A DNA stretch of 21,121 nucleotides from Planctomycetales bacterium (GCA_027435495.1 DAHZZC010000682.1:1-21121), one strand, 5' to 3'; counted from the first letter of the stretch, positions 8,359 through 16,390 are shown. Translations and numbers: made by a program. The notes: generated from the sequence alone by a model not told the origin.

Positions 8359-10401
8359 TCAGTGTTGTCCGTCGTTCCTCAGCTCCCAGCGCTCCCCGAA
8401 GAACCCGGCCGCGACGATCTTTCCAGGCGCCCGGGAGGTCAGGGGCTGGTCGATGTCGACGACCGCGTAGTCGGGGAGCCTGGGGACCTGCCGCGCGTTG
8501 CTTAGATAGTCATATTCACGGAAGGTAAACCCGCTGTTGATCACGACATAACGCCTCGGATTCAGCGGGTTCGGGTAGATCAGCACCGGGACGTGATGCC
8601 CGGCGTCATACGTCGATTTGCCGAGCCGGACGCCGTCCTTCTCCCATCGGATGGGGAGCTTATCCGCGATCTTCGCCAGGATGGCGTTGCTGCTCGGATC
8701 GCCCCAGAGAACGAGATTGTTCCCGGCGATCTCGGCGTCGTTGATCTCTCTGTCGTCCTTTACCCGGGCGATGCCCCGGAACTGCTTGCGCCAGTGGTCG
8801 GCGGCGTGCTTCATTTCGCCGTCAGCCCACTTCGCGACCTTCTCATTCCTCGCTGAGCCGGTCGGACGGACCATGAGGAAGCTCTCCATGAAGGCCTCGT
8901 CGATCGGCCCCTGCAGGCCGTGTCGCTTGCGGAGGGTGCCGTCATCGTCCGAGGAGACCGACTTCCACTTTCCGTCGACCTTCCGGAAATGAGCCGTCCA
9001 CGAGCGATCCGAGCGCGGGCCGGGGGCTTCCACGGGCGTCCCGTCGATCGTCACCGACTGGCCGCCGAGTTTCGGAAGGATTTCCGTCGGCAGGAGGCCG
9101 GCTGGGAATTGAAGCGTCAGCGCGGAGACGTTGCTGGTCTGGATCGAGAAGAGTCGATCCTTGTCGGCCTCCAGGGTTGCCTCGATCCTGGCCCGCTCCC
9201 AGTGGTGCTCAAGCCCGTCAATCTGGACCCAGAAAGATCGGTTGTACCGGAGCGTCCAGGTAGTGAACCGGACCGAGACCGGCAAGGGGTCTCGCTGTTG
9301 CTCGGCGATCGCGTCGATCCGGCGATTGATCTCGTCCTTCGCCTCGGGCGTGTAGTGGTGCTTCGCCTTCTTGCCGATGATGTGCGTGAGCTCGATCCCC
9401 TCGGCCTTGAGGGCCTTCGCCATCATGTCGGCGGCCTGTTTTTGATGGTCGTCCTCGCCGCTGTAGGCGACGGTCGGCAGGTTGGCGAGGTTCATCGCGT
9501 AATCGGTGCAGTCGTAGAGGTGCCAGAGCTTCTGCTCGTACCAGGTCGGCTTGACCGCTTCCTTCTGGAAGACCTTGAGGAAGTCGGCCGTCTCGGAGAA
9601 GCCCGCGCCTGGCGCGGCGGCGGCCCATCGATCCGGGTAATGCACGGCGAACTGCCAGCACGCGGCGCCTCCCATCGAGAAGCCCCGCATCACAATCTGG
9701 TATTCATTGATTTGATAATGAGACTTGATGCTGTCGATGGCCTCGAAGAGGTCAATCTCGCCAGCGAATTTGTTGGCGTTGCAGTACCGGCCGTAGGGAT
9801 GCACGACGATTGCATCGCGCGGAGTGAACTCGCCCGGCGACTTCTCGCGCTGGGAGAGGAAGTTGACCTCGCTCAGGGTCTCGCCCCGGCCGTGGCACCA
9901 GACGTCGAGCCGGTATCGGTGGGGGCTTTCGGGATCGTACGACATCGGGACGACGAGCCCATACGGCTGGACCGAGCCGTCGATCCTCGAGACGTAGCCG
10001 CGGACGACGAGCCCGGTGGCCGAATCCCAGGGCGCCTGCCCCTCGCGCAACTGCCGGGCACGCTCCATCCCGTGGCGGAGCAGGTCCTTCGCGGCCCGGA
10101 TCTCACCTGGCTTGAAGAACTCGTCGTATTCAAGGGCGTCGTGGACCGCCTTGTGATAGACCTGCACGTCGGGCAGAAGCTTCAGCAGGTTCGGCTTTCC
10201 CTTCAGCGCCGTGCGGAGCGACTCGATCTGTCGACCGAGATCCTCCACCCCGGCCCGCAGCTCCGACCGGTCGGCGTCGGGGACGGGGATACCCTTCGGC
10301 GGGACCGGTCGGACATTGTCGGGAAGGTTGTCGCGCGGCCCGTCGGCACGGGCGGCGAGGGGGACCATGATCAGGAAGGCGGCGGCGAGGCGGGTAGTCA
10401 T
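8359..10401 (-). CDS. Secreted serine hydrolase, prolyl-oligopeptidase/esterase type, with C-terminal extension
   Basis: A 680-residue exported alpha/beta hydrolase. Residues 1-19 form a Sec signal peptide (MTTRLAAAFLIMVPLAARA before DGP). The catalytic domain (about 125-360) has VWCHGRGE, VVHPYGRYCNA and the nucleophile elbow RGFSMGGAA (Ser242). D317 in SGEDDHQ and H348/H349 in KKAKHHYTPEA are the likely acid and base. Beyond ~375 comes a beta-rich region, then a C-terminal part with NLVLWGDPSSN and RYVVINSGFTFREYDY. This architecture recurs in planctomycete proteins annotated as prolyl oligopeptidase family; whether it cleaves peptides or sugar/plant-polymer esters cannot be decided. The ATG at 10401 has GGAG about 9 nt upstream and starts the signal peptide exactly. 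A longer start at 10455 would bury it. Confidence 0.85.
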   Translation of the reverse strand: MTTRLAAAFLIMVPLAARADGPRDNLPDNVRPVPPKGIPVPDADRSELRAGVEDLGRQIESLRTALKGKPNLLKLLPDVQVYHKAVHDALEYDEFFKPGEIRAAKDLLRHGMERARQLREGQAPWDSATGLVVRGYVSRIDGSVQPYGLVVPMSYDPESPHRYRLDVWCHGRGETLSEVNFLSQREKSPGEFTPRDAIVVHPYGRYCNANKFAGEIDLFEAIDSIKSHYQINEYQIVMRGFSMGGAACWQFAVHYPDRWAAAAPGAGFSETADFLKVFQKEAVKPTWYEQKLWHLYDCTDYAMNLANLPTVAYSGEDDHQKQAADMMAKALKAEGIELTHIIGKKAKHHYTPEAKDEINRRIDAIAEQQRDPLPVSVRFTTWTLRYNRSFWVQIDGLEHHWERARIEATLEADKDRLFSIQTSNVSALTLQFPAGLLPTEILPKLGGQSVTIDGTPVEAPGPRSDRSWTAHFRKVDGKWKSVSSDDDGTLRKRHGLQGPIDEAFMESFLMVRPTGSARNEKVAKWADGEMKHAADHWRKQFRGIARVKDDREINDAEIAGNNLVLWGDPSSNAILAKIADKLPIRWEKDGVRLGKSTYDAGHHVPVLIYPNPLNPRRYVVINSGFTFREYDYLSNARQVPRLPDYAVVDIDQPLTSRAPGKIVAAGFFGERWELRNDGQH

Positions 10402-10541
10402 CGGGTGGAACTCCGGGGTCGAGGGAGGCGTCCGTCGGTCGTGATTTCTCCACAATCTAGCGGGCCGGATGACCCGGGGCCATGCTCCAGCGGGTCTCGG
10501 AATTCGTTCAAGTTTTCTCTGATCCGGCCCGACGGACGCGA

Positions 10542-10570
10542 TTGACCTTCCCGGCGATCAGTCGTATCAT
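10542..10570 (+). promoter_or_regulatory. Sigma-70-like promoter of the proline-rich exported protein gene
   Basis: TTGACC (10542-10547), exactly 17 bp, then TATCAT (10565-10570): five of six consensus matches in each box. The predicted start of transcription is near 10577, leaving a leader of about 78 nt before the ATG at 10655. This is the best promoter match I found in the window. Confidence 0.6.
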
Positions 10571-10654
10571 CCCGCGCGGCCTGGTCTCGGTCCTTCGGGA
10601 TCGATCGGGCCTCGGAGGGACTCGACGAGCACACGAGACAAGGGAGGTCGTCGC

Positions 10655-12124
10655 ATGGGCATGGCTCCAGGATGGATGGTTCTCGCACTGGCGGTTTTGG
10701 GTCAACCCGAAGGCCAGCAGCGCGGCGTCCCGATTGAGTACCGGGTCAGCATTGTGGACGTCGAGGGCCTGGGCTGGCGCGACGCCGCCTTCCCACGGCT
10801 AACTCCCGTCTCCCGCCAGGGCTCGGCGACCATCTGGACGGCTCCGGCCTCCGTGGCGAAGCATCTGGCTGGCGACCGAGTGAGGAATGCCGTGGTGCGG
10901 ATGACCCGGGCGCCGAAGGTCACGGCCTGGGCCGGCACCCCCGCGCACGTCTCGACGCGGACCGATCGCCAGTTCGTCACGCACGTCTCCTGGGAGCCCG
11001 GCGACGCCACCTCATCCGGTTCCCGGAACGAGACCGTCCGCACCGGCACCGTCGCGACCATCGCCGGCCGCAAGATGGACCAGGGTATTCTTGTGAAGAT
11101 GGTCTTGCAGGATACCCAGGTCCTGAATGTCCACCTGATGAAGCTGACCGGCGATCGACAGGCGCCGAAGGATCCGGCCGCGAGCCGGACCTCGTTCCAG
11201 CCCACTTCCTGCGAAAACAAGGAAGCCTGCTGCACCGACGCCGATTCGAAGGCGAAGGGCGTGGTGAGCGTTCCGAAGCTCCCGATGCCCATCGCCCCGG
11301 CGGGCAAGTTCTCGACCACGGGGGTTCTTCCCGAACGGAAGCCGATGGTGGATGACGTCCCGTATCTGGTCGAGGTCCCCGAGATCGGCGACCAGGAGGT
11401 GGCCGGCGAGTGGCTGATCCCGAAGGATGGGGTTTTGCTGGTGAGTTTCGGCCCGCATACGATCGCCGACCGGGACGGCAAGGCCGTGATCCATGAGCGG
11501 CTGGCGATCGTCGAGGCGGGAGAGGCCGCGACCCCGATCCCGCTGCCGACGCCTGCTCCGACTCGTTCGTCCTGGTCGTCCCCGTCGATGAGCGTTCCGG
11601 CCTTGCCGGCCTCGGCGGCGATGGCCCCGCGTTCACCCGCTCCGGCGCCGATACCCGCGCCCGCGAAGGTCGCCGCGATGCCGCCAATGCCCTCGCGATC
11701 GATTCCGCAGGGCTACCACAAGGACGGCCAGCCGGCCGAACTGCCGGCCCTCCCCGAGGACGCGGCCGATCCCGCCGACGTCGACGATGACGATTCGGCC
11801 GAGACACGTCCCACCCCTCAGGTAAGGAAGCCGCGGCCGACCACTGAATCCGCCCCGGTGAAGCGGGAGCCCGACCCCGCGATGAAGAAGGCGCAGTACA
11901 TCGCGCCGTCGAACTTCCCGATCATCCCGACACGCTTCCAGCCGACGCCGACGGTCGGCTTGCAGTTCCTGATCCCAATCCGGCCGATCGCGATCCGGCT
12001 GCCGTTCAACCGGCGGATGGAGATCGAGGTCTACGGGCGCATCGTCCGCGCCGAGTCGACGCCCGGCCAGACGGCCCCGCCCGAGCTGGTGAACAGCTCG
12101 AAGCCCTGCACCACCACGAAGTAA
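10655..12124 (+). CDS. Proline-rich, probably exported protein of unknown function with a weak secretin-like N-terminal segment
   Basis: I do not recognise a named family for this 489-residue protein. The start is well supported by GGGAGG 7 nt before the ATG. A short hydrophobic stretch (MVLALAVLG) at residues 8-16 suggests a signal peptide. Residues about 84-165 read APKVTAWAGTPAHVS, then QFVTHVSW, then GRKMDQGILVKMVLQDT; this resembles the 'AP-x-V-T-x-x-x-G-x-x-A' and distal strands of the secretin/type II-III secretion C-terminal domain. Residues about 236-290 form a second compact region (VEVPEIGDQEVAGEWLIP, then VLLVSFGPHT). From about 293 to 410 it is Pro/Ala/Ser-rich and then acidic. 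The end (412-465) is hydrophobic and basic, with LPFNRRMEIEVYGRIV. A CxxxxxCC cluster (186-193) may form disulfides. The secretin link is inference only. Confidence 0.75.
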   Translation: MGMAPGWMVLALAVLGQPEGQQRGVPIEYRVSIVDVEGLGWRDAAFPRLTPVSRQGSATIWTAPASVAKHLAGDRVRNAVVRMTRAPKVTAWAGTPAHVSTRTDRQFVTHVSWEPGDATSSGSRNETVRTGTVATIAGRKMDQGILVKMVLQDTQVLNVHLMKLTGDRQAPKDPAASRTSFQPTSCENKEACCTDADSKAKGVVSVPKLPMPIAPAGKFSTTGVLPERKPMVDDVPYLVEVPEIGDQEVAGEWLIPKDGVLLVSFGPHTIADRDGKAVIHERLAIVEAGEAATPIPLPTPAPTRSSWSSPSMSVPALPASAAMAPRSPAPAPIPAPAKVAAMPPMPSRSIPQGYHKDGQPAELPALPEDAADPADVDDDDSAETRPTPQVRKPRPTTESAPVKREPDPAMKKAQYIAPSNFPIIPTRFQPTPTVGLQFLIPIRPIAIRLPFNRRMEIEVYGRIVRAESTPGQTAPPELVNSSKPCTTTK

Positions 12125-12137
12125 CGCGGATTGCAGA

Positions 12138-12314
12138 GAAAGGCAGGAACCACGAAAAACACGAAGGACACGAAAGAAGACAAGGACTGGAATTCCGGGT
12201 GGGGCCAATGGGTCGAATGGCCCCTGCCCCTTCGTCAGTGAGATCTCCGATCCCTGCCCGATGATCCTGGGTCTTTTTTCGTGTCCTTCGTGTTTTTCGT
12301 GGTTCCTGCCTTTC
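12138..12314. repeat. Perfect 38-bp inverted repeat with 101-bp spacer (CACGAA-type intergenic element)
   Basis: The left arm 12138-12175 begins GAAAGGCAGGAACCACG and contains CACGAAAAACACGAAGGACA; the right arm 12277-12314 is its exact complement. The element lies between the convergent stop codons of the proline-rich protein and the SDR gene. Repeats rich in CACGAA are, from memory, dispersed in intergenic regions of many planctomycete and other environmental genomes. It could act as a two-way terminator or be a non-autonomous mobile element; neither is shown. Confidence 0.8.
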
Positions 12315-12360
12315 GATCTTCCAGAATCGTGGTTCCTGCCTTTCGATCTTCCAGAATCGT
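12301..12360. repeat. 30-bp tandem duplication beside the inverted repeat
   Basis: Two identical adjacent 30-bp units (12301-12330 and 12331-12360), each starting GGTTCCTGCC and ending CCAGAATCGT, followed by a partial third unit (GGTTCCAGCG, 12361-12370). The first unit overlaps the right arm of the 38-bp inverted repeat. The lack of any difference between copies suggests recent duplication. Confidence 0.85.
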
Positions 12361-12378
12361 GGTTCCAGCGTTTTTCTC

Positions 12379-13152
12379 TTACAGGGTCGAAGTGTAGCCA
12401 CCATCGACGGGGACCGCGATTCCTGTGATGTAGTCGCTCGCGGGGCTCGCCAGCCAGATGGCGGTTCCGGCCATGTCGGCCGGCTTCGCCCAGCGTCCGG
12501 TCGGGATTCGGGCGAGGACCCGTTCGTGCAGGCCGGGGATCTCCTCGCGTCCCTTGATCGTCAGCTCGGTGTCGAACCATCCCGGCAGGATCGCGTTGAC
12601 CTGGATGTTGTCCTTCGCCCACGCCTGGGCCTGGCTCTTCGTGAGCGCGACGATCCCGCCCTTGCTCGCCGTGTACGCCGGCGCGAAGCTGGCGCCGAAG
12701 ATCGACGTCATGCTCCCGATGTTGATCACCTTCCCGCCGCCCTGCCGCTTCATGGCTGGGTAGACCGCCTTCGCGAACACGAAGGCGCTCGTGAGGTTGG
12801 CGCTCATCACCTCGTTCCACTCGGCGAGGGCCATCTCGTGCGGCGGCTTGCGGATATTGATCCCCGCGTTGTTGAACAGGATGTCGATCCGGCCGAGCGA
12901 CTTGAGAACCTCGTCGGCGCCCTTCTCGATCTGGTCGGGCTGGGTGACGTCGACCTGCACGTCGACGGCCTGCACGCCGAAATCGGTCCGGATCTGCGCG
13001 GCGGCCGACCGGGATTTCTCGGCGTTCCGGCCGACGACGGCGATGTGCGCGCCCGCCTCCGCCAGCCCGCGAGCGATCCCGAGACCGATCCCGCCGTTAC
13101 CCCCCGTCACGATCGCCACCTTGCCGGTCAGGTCGAACAACTTCATCGTCAC
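12379..13152 (-). CDS. SDR-family NAD(P)-dependent oxidoreductase (KduD/gluconate-dehydrogenase-like)
   Basis: A classical short-chain dehydrogenase of 257 residues, the family's usual size. It has the cofactor motif TGGNGGIG (16-23), D68-V for the adenine pocket, NNAG (94-97), N118, and the catalytic S147, Y160 and K164 (YTASK). The tail GIAVPVDGGYTSTL is typical of the family. The overall pattern is close to 2-deoxy-D-gluconate 3-dehydrogenase and gluconate 5-dehydrogenase, so a sugar-acid substrate is plausible but not proven. The GTG at 13152 is preferred because GGAG lies 7 nt upstream; an ATG two codons later (13146) would be 13 nt away. The gene follows ilvD after only 37 bp on the same strand, suggesting co-transcription. 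Confidence 0.9.
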   Translation of the reverse strand: MTMKLFDLTGKVAIVTGGNGGIGLGIARGLAEAGAHIAVVGRNAEKSRSAAAQIRTDFGVQAVDVQVDVTQPDQIEKGADEVLKSLGRIDILFNNAGINIRKPPHEMALAEWNEVMSANLTSAFVFAKAVYPAMKRQGGGKVINIGSMTSIFGASFAPAYTASKGGIVALTKSQAQAWAKDNIQVNAILPGWFDTELTIKGREEIPGLHERVLARIPTGRWAKPADMAGTAIWLASPASDYITGIAVPVDGGYTSTL

Positions 13153-13189
13153 GTCGATGCTCCTCGGGTCGCTTCGCTGCGATCGGCCA

Positions 13190-15106
13190 TCAGTCCCATT
13201 TTAGAATGGCGCCGGTATCGGCGCTGGTCGCCATCCGGGCGTATCGGGCGAGGTATCCCGTCGCGACCTTCGGCGCGGGGGCTTTCCACTCCGATCGGCG
13301 GCGGGCCAGCTCCTCGTCGGAGAGCCGGACCGAGAGGACGCCGTTGGGGATGTCGATCTCGATGATATCGCCGTCCTGGATCAGTCCGATCGGGCCGCCG
13401 ACGGCCGCCTCGGGGCTGACGTGTCCGATCGAGGCGCCCGCGCTCCCGCCGGAGAATCGCCCGTCGGTGACCAGGGCGCACTTGTCATCGAGGCCGACGC
13501 CCTTGATGGCGGTGGTCGGGGCGAGCATCTCCTGCATCCCGGGGCCGCCCTTGGGGCCCTCGAAGCGGACGACCACCACGTCGCCCGGCTTGACCTTGCC
13601 GAAGACGATTCCGTTGTAGGCGTCGACCTCGCTGTCGAAGGTCACCGCCGGCCCTGAGTGCTTCATCATCTTCGGGCTGACCCCGGCCGTCTTGACCACG
13701 GCGCCCTTGGGGGCCAGGTTGCCGGAGAGCATGGTCAGGCCGCCCGTCTTCGAATAGGCGTGGTCGACCGTCCGGATCACGTCGAACGGGTCGAAGCCGT
13801 CGCCCTCGTCACCGTTTCCGCTTGACCCGTTCGCCGGGGTGGTCGGCCCCTCGTCGCCGGTCTCACCCTCGGCTTCCAGCAGGGCGAGGCCGCCAACCTG
13901 CGATTGGGCCTCGGAGGCGACGCTCGGGACGGTCCAGGCCTGGCTACTCCGCTCGCCGCCGGGTCGGACCTTCGTCAGCAGCCGGGCCGACGAGACGGCG
14001 AGGGCGCCCCGGACGTCGTATTCCTGGATGTTTTCGCCGATCGTCTTCCCGGTGACGGTTGGGCAGGTCAGGTCGAGTAGTCCCGGGCATCCGCGCACAA
14101 TCTCGCCGAGGATGGTGTGGATACCGCCGGCCCGGGCGACGTCCTCGATGTGGTATCGGCTCGACGGGCTGACCTTGCAGATATTGGGAGTCTTCTGGCT
14201 GAGGGCGTCGATCCGCTCCAGGGTGAATGGCACGCCGGCCTCGTGCGCGATGGCGAGGATATGCAGGACCGTGTTCGTGCTGCCGCCCATCGCCATGTCG
14301 AGGACCATCGCGTTGTCGAACGCCGAGGCCCCGGCGATCTCGCGAGGCAAGAGCCCGTGGCCGGGCCCGAGTTTGGCGAAGTCGCGGGCCATCGCCACGA
14401 CCCGATTCGCAGCGCGCTCGTAGAGCGACTTGCGGTCGGCCGATGTCGCCAGGACCGTCCCGTTGCCGGGTAGGGCCATTCCAATCGCCTCGGCGAGGCA
14501 GTTCATGCTATTGGCCGTGAACATCCCCGAGCAGCTTCCGCAGGTCGGGCAGGCCGCCTTCTCGATCTCCTCCAGTTCCTCGGCCGAGAGCTGGCCGTTC
14601 TGCTTCTTCGCGCCGGCGACGAAGGCATCGATCAGGTCAACGACCTCTCCGGATGCGGTCCGACCCGCCTCCATCGGTCCGCCCGAGACGAAGATCGTCG
14701 GGACATTCGCCCGCATCGCTCCCATGAACATCCCGGGGACGATCTTATCGCAGTTCGGGATGCAGATCATCGCATCGAAGCAATGCGCCTGGATCATCGT
14801 TTCGACGCTGTCGGCGATGATCTCACGCGAGGGGAGCGAGTACTTCATCCCGGCGTGGCCCATCGCGATCCCGTCGTCCACGCCGATCGTGTTGAACAGG
14901 AAGGGAACGCCGCCGGCCGCTCGCACGCATTCCTTCACATAATTCCCGACCGCCTGCAAGTGGACGTGCCCCGGAATGATGTCGACGTGGCTGTTGCAGA
15001 TGGCGATGAAGGGCTTGTCCCAGTCCTGGTCGTTGACGCCGGTGGCGCGGAGCAGGCTACGATGGGCGGCGCGGGCGTCGCCGCGCTTGATCATGTCGGA
15101 ACGCAT
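13190..15106 (-). CDS. ilvD: Dihydroxy-acid dehydratase
   Basis: IlvD dehydrates 2,3-dihydroxy-isovalerate and -methylvalerate to the keto acids that precede valine, leucine and isoleucine. The 638-residue protein is of the E. coli type: NSHVDIIPGHVHL, VDDGIAMGHAGMKYSLPSRE, NCDKIVPGM (C119) and CPTCGSCSGMFTANSMN (C186/C189/C192) cover the Fe-S and Mg sites, and VTDGRFSGG and GHVSPEAA lie near the end. Between the EYDV and HAYSK blocks it has about 36 residues more than E. coli IlvD, rich in Gly, Glu and Ser. I chose the ATG at 15106 because the protein then starts MRSDMIKRGDARAAHRSLLR, as in many IlvD proteins, has GAGAG 7 nt upstream, and lies downstream of a promoter-like sequence. A TTG at 15181 would start inside that promoter. 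A sugar-acid dehydratase of the IlvD/Edd family is less likely. Confidence 0.95.
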   Translation of the reverse strand: MRSDMIKRGDARAAHRSLLRATGVNDQDWDKPFIAICNSHVDIIPGHVHLQAVGNYVKECVRAAGGVPFLFNTIGVDDGIAMGHAGMKYSLPSREIIADSVETMIQAHCFDAMICIPNCDKIVPGMFMGAMRANVPTIFVSGGPMEAGRTASGEVVDLIDAFVAGAKKQNGQLSAEELEEIEKAACPTCGSCSGMFTANSMNCLAEAIGMALPGNGTVLATSADRKSLYERAANRVVAMARDFAKLGPGHGLLPREIAGASAFDNAMVLDMAMGGSTNTVLHILAIAHEAGVPFTLERIDALSQKTPNICKVSPSSRYHIEDVARAGGIHTILGEIVRGCPGLLDLTCPTVTGKTIGENIQEYDVRGALAVSSARLLTKVRPGGERSSQAWTVPSVASEAQSQVGGLALLEAEGETGDEGPTTPANGSSGNGDEGDGFDPFDVIRTVDHAYSKTGGLTMLSGNLAPKGAVVKTAGVSPKMMKHSGPAVTFDSEVDAYNGIVFGKVKPGDVVVVRFEGPKGGPGMQEMLAPTTAIKGVGLDDKCALVTDGRFSGGSAGASIGHVSPEAAVGGPIGLIQDGDIIEIDIPNGVLSVRLSDEELARRRSEWKAPAPKVATGYLARYARMATSADTGAILKWD

Positions 15107-15152
15107 GGTGCGACTCTCGGGGTAGGATGCACGACCGTGGATCGTTTCGCCC

Positions 15153-15181
15153 ATCGTAGCAGACGCCTCTCGCCTGGCCAA
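15153..15181 (-). promoter_or_regulatory. Promoter-like sequence of ilvD
   Basis: On the minus strand TTGGCC (15181-15176), 17 bp, then TACGAT (15158-15153), with four of six matches in each box at ideal spacing. Transcription would start near 15146, about 40 nt before the chosen ilvD start, which supports that start over the longer frame. Confidence 0.45.
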
Positions 15182-15218
15182 GGCAGCCGGGTGACATCGC
15201 TGAACGCGGGGATCCGGG

Positions 15219-15224
15219 TATACT
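15219..15224 (+). promoter_or_regulatory. Candidate -10 box of the Uma2-family gene
   Basis: TATACT (5 of 6 matches) lies 66 bp before the start codon at 15290. The nearest -35-like hexamer, GTGACA at 15191-15196, is 22 bp away, too far for a standard promoter, so only the -10 is offered. Confidence 0.3.
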
Positions 15225-15289
15225 ATCTCTTTCGGAAGGTCATCCTGGCACCGGATCCAGGTCGGGCTATCCCCACGAAGGAGTCCACG

Positions 15290-15904
15290 ATGGCAACGGC
15301 TACTCTGCCCGAGCCGGCAACAATCTCTGGCATTCCGCCCTGGGTGCCCACCTCGTTCTACCGTCTAACGCTCGAGCAATACGAGGCGATCGTTGACGCG
15401 GGAATCCTCGGCAAGAGCGATCGCGTCCATCTCATCGACGGCCTGCTGGTAGCGAAAATGACCGAGAACGATCCTCACGCGACGGCCGATGATCTCTGCG
15501 GCGAGGCGATCTCTCGCGTGATCCCGGGCGGCTGGTATCTGCGGGCGGGGAAGCCGATCCGCATCCCGAAGTGGACCAGCAAGCCAGAACCCGACCGGGC
15601 CCTCGTGCGAGGTCCCATTCGCAGTTACGCTCGCCGGAGCCCCGGGCCCGAGGATATCGCCCTGGTCGTCGAGGTATCCGACAGCTCCCTGGCCGCCGAT
15701 CGCAAGCTCGCCGGCCTCTACGGTCGCGCCGGCATCCCGTTCTACTGGATCGTCAACGTAGTCGACGGCCAGGTCGAGGTTTATTCGCGGCCCGGGCCGT
15801 CGGGATACGAGGCGCTGGAGGTCCTGTCGCCCGGTCATCTCGTCCCGGTCGTGATCGACGGAGCCGAGTTCGGGCGGATCGCCGTGGGCGACATCCTCCC
15901 CTAA
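15290..15904 (+). CDS. Uma2-family (DUF820) restriction-endonuclease-like protein
   Basis: A 204-residue PD-(D/E)XK-fold protein of the Uma2 family, which is greatly expanded in planctomycetes and cyanobacteria; its biological role is not established. Visible family blocks are RVHLIDGLLVAKMTENDPH (45-63), the PEPD motif with D102 (EPDRALVRG), LVVEVSDSS with E128, K139 and the strand-helix GIPFYWIVNVVDGQVEVY (148-165). In many relatives the first block reads ELI(D/E)G, so the histidine before LIDG is a departure. The catalytic D102/E128/K139 set appears intact. The ATG at 15290 has an excellent AAGGAG 6 nt upstream; the open frame extends to 14783 only as antisense of ilvD. It stands alone, divergent from ilvD and followed by the repeat-rich stretch. 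Confidence 0.88.
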   Translation: MATATLPEPATISGIPPWVPTSFYRLTLEQYEAIVDAGILGKSDRVHLIDGLLVAKMTENDPHATADDLCGEAISRVIPGGWYLRAGKPIRIPKWTSKPEPDRALVRGPIRSYARRSPGPEDIALVVEVSDSSLAADRKLAGLYGRAGIPFYWIVNVVDGQVEVYSRPGPSGYEALEVLSPGHLVPVVIDGAEFGRIAVGDILP

Positions 15905-15947
15905 ATCACGTCCCCGGTGATCCTGTCCGGTTGGGCCGATGGCCGGC

Positions 15948-15972
15948 CGGAGCCGGCTCCAGCGGCCGACGA
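15948..15972 (+). repeat. Partial GGAGCC-type hairpin repeat
   Basis: Contains GGAGCCGGCTCCAGC but has lost the GTA start and has GGCCGAC where other copies read CGGCGAT, so the second stem arm is degraded. Just after the Uma2-family gene. Confidence 0.5.
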
Positions 15973-16008
15973 ACGATCGGCCGATCGCGAAGGGCCGGGC
16001 CGATGGCC

Positions 16009-16165
16009 CCCTGATGAGCTTTGACCTTGAAAATCGGTAGGTACCCTGACCGCTGAACGTCTCACACACGCATTGAAAAAGATCGAGGTTCGATCTCGCC
16101 TGTACGCATGAACTGATGATTTTGAGAGTCAAAAGCCCTGTAGGAGCCGGCACCAGCCGGCGATC
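16009..16165 (+). repeat. Composite repeat module, copy A (157 bp)
   Basis: Starts CCCTGATGAG, then a degenerate left end (CTTTGACCTTGAAAA, 16019-16033), CGGTAGGT (16035), CACACACGC (16063), TGTACGC (16101), the right end TTTTGAGAGTCAAAA (16120-16134), and after 5 nt a GTAGGAGCCGGC-type hairpin repeat (16140-16165). The left end differs from the perfect complement at 4 of 15 positions. Landmark offsets match copy B to within one base, so the two are homologous. Confidence 0.8.
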
Positions 16166-16203
16166 TTCATGAGGCGTTGAGCTTTGGGCGAGTCTCTCCT
16201 TTT

Positions 16204-16229
16204 GTAGGAGCCGGCTCCAGGCGGCGATC
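16204..16229 (+). repeat. GGAGCC-type hairpin repeat, stand-alone copy
   Basis: GTAGGAGCCGGCTCCAGG followed by CGGCGATC. The stem GCCGGC / GGCGGC around TCCA has one mismatch compared with other copies. Confidence 0.7.
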
Positions 16230-16260
16230 GGTGCGTCACCTTGGGCTTCGACCGGGTCGG

Positions 16261-16280
16261 GAGCGGGAGCTCCCTCCTAC
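16261..16280 (-). repeat. Diverged, inverted copy of the GTAGGAG repeat
   Basis: Read on the minus strand it is GTAGGAGGGAGCTCCCGCTC: the same GTAGGAG start, but with GGGAGCTCCC as the palindromic core. It may be a different subfamily. Confidence 0.5.
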
Positions 16281-16327
16281 AGTGTGGTTGGCCTGGTCCT
16301 TCGCGAGGGGCGGTTTGGTCGCGTTAC

Positions 16328-16353
16328 GTAGGAGCCGGCTTCAGCCGGCGGTC
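16328..16353 (+). repeat. GGAGCC-type hairpin repeat, stand-alone copy
   Basis: GTAGGAGCCGGCTTCAGCC followed by GGCGGTC. The stem GCCGGC / GCCGGC is perfect around a TTCA loop. Confidence 0.7.
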
Positions 16354-16390
16354 GGCGTGCAGGGGACCAGTGCTGGGGGCACGGGACCAG

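Noticed and set aside
8920..10545. 541-codon open frame on the plus strand
   Set aside because: Antisense to the secreted serine hydrolase, which has a signal peptide and catalytic motifs; the plus-strand reading has none.
12301..12370. 30-bp direct repeats as a mini CRISPR
   Set aside because: The units are directly adjacent with no spacer between them.
14783..15289. N-terminal extension of the Uma2-family protein
   Set aside because: The extra 169 codons are antisense to ilvD and its promoter; AAGGAG before the ATG at 15290 fixes the start.
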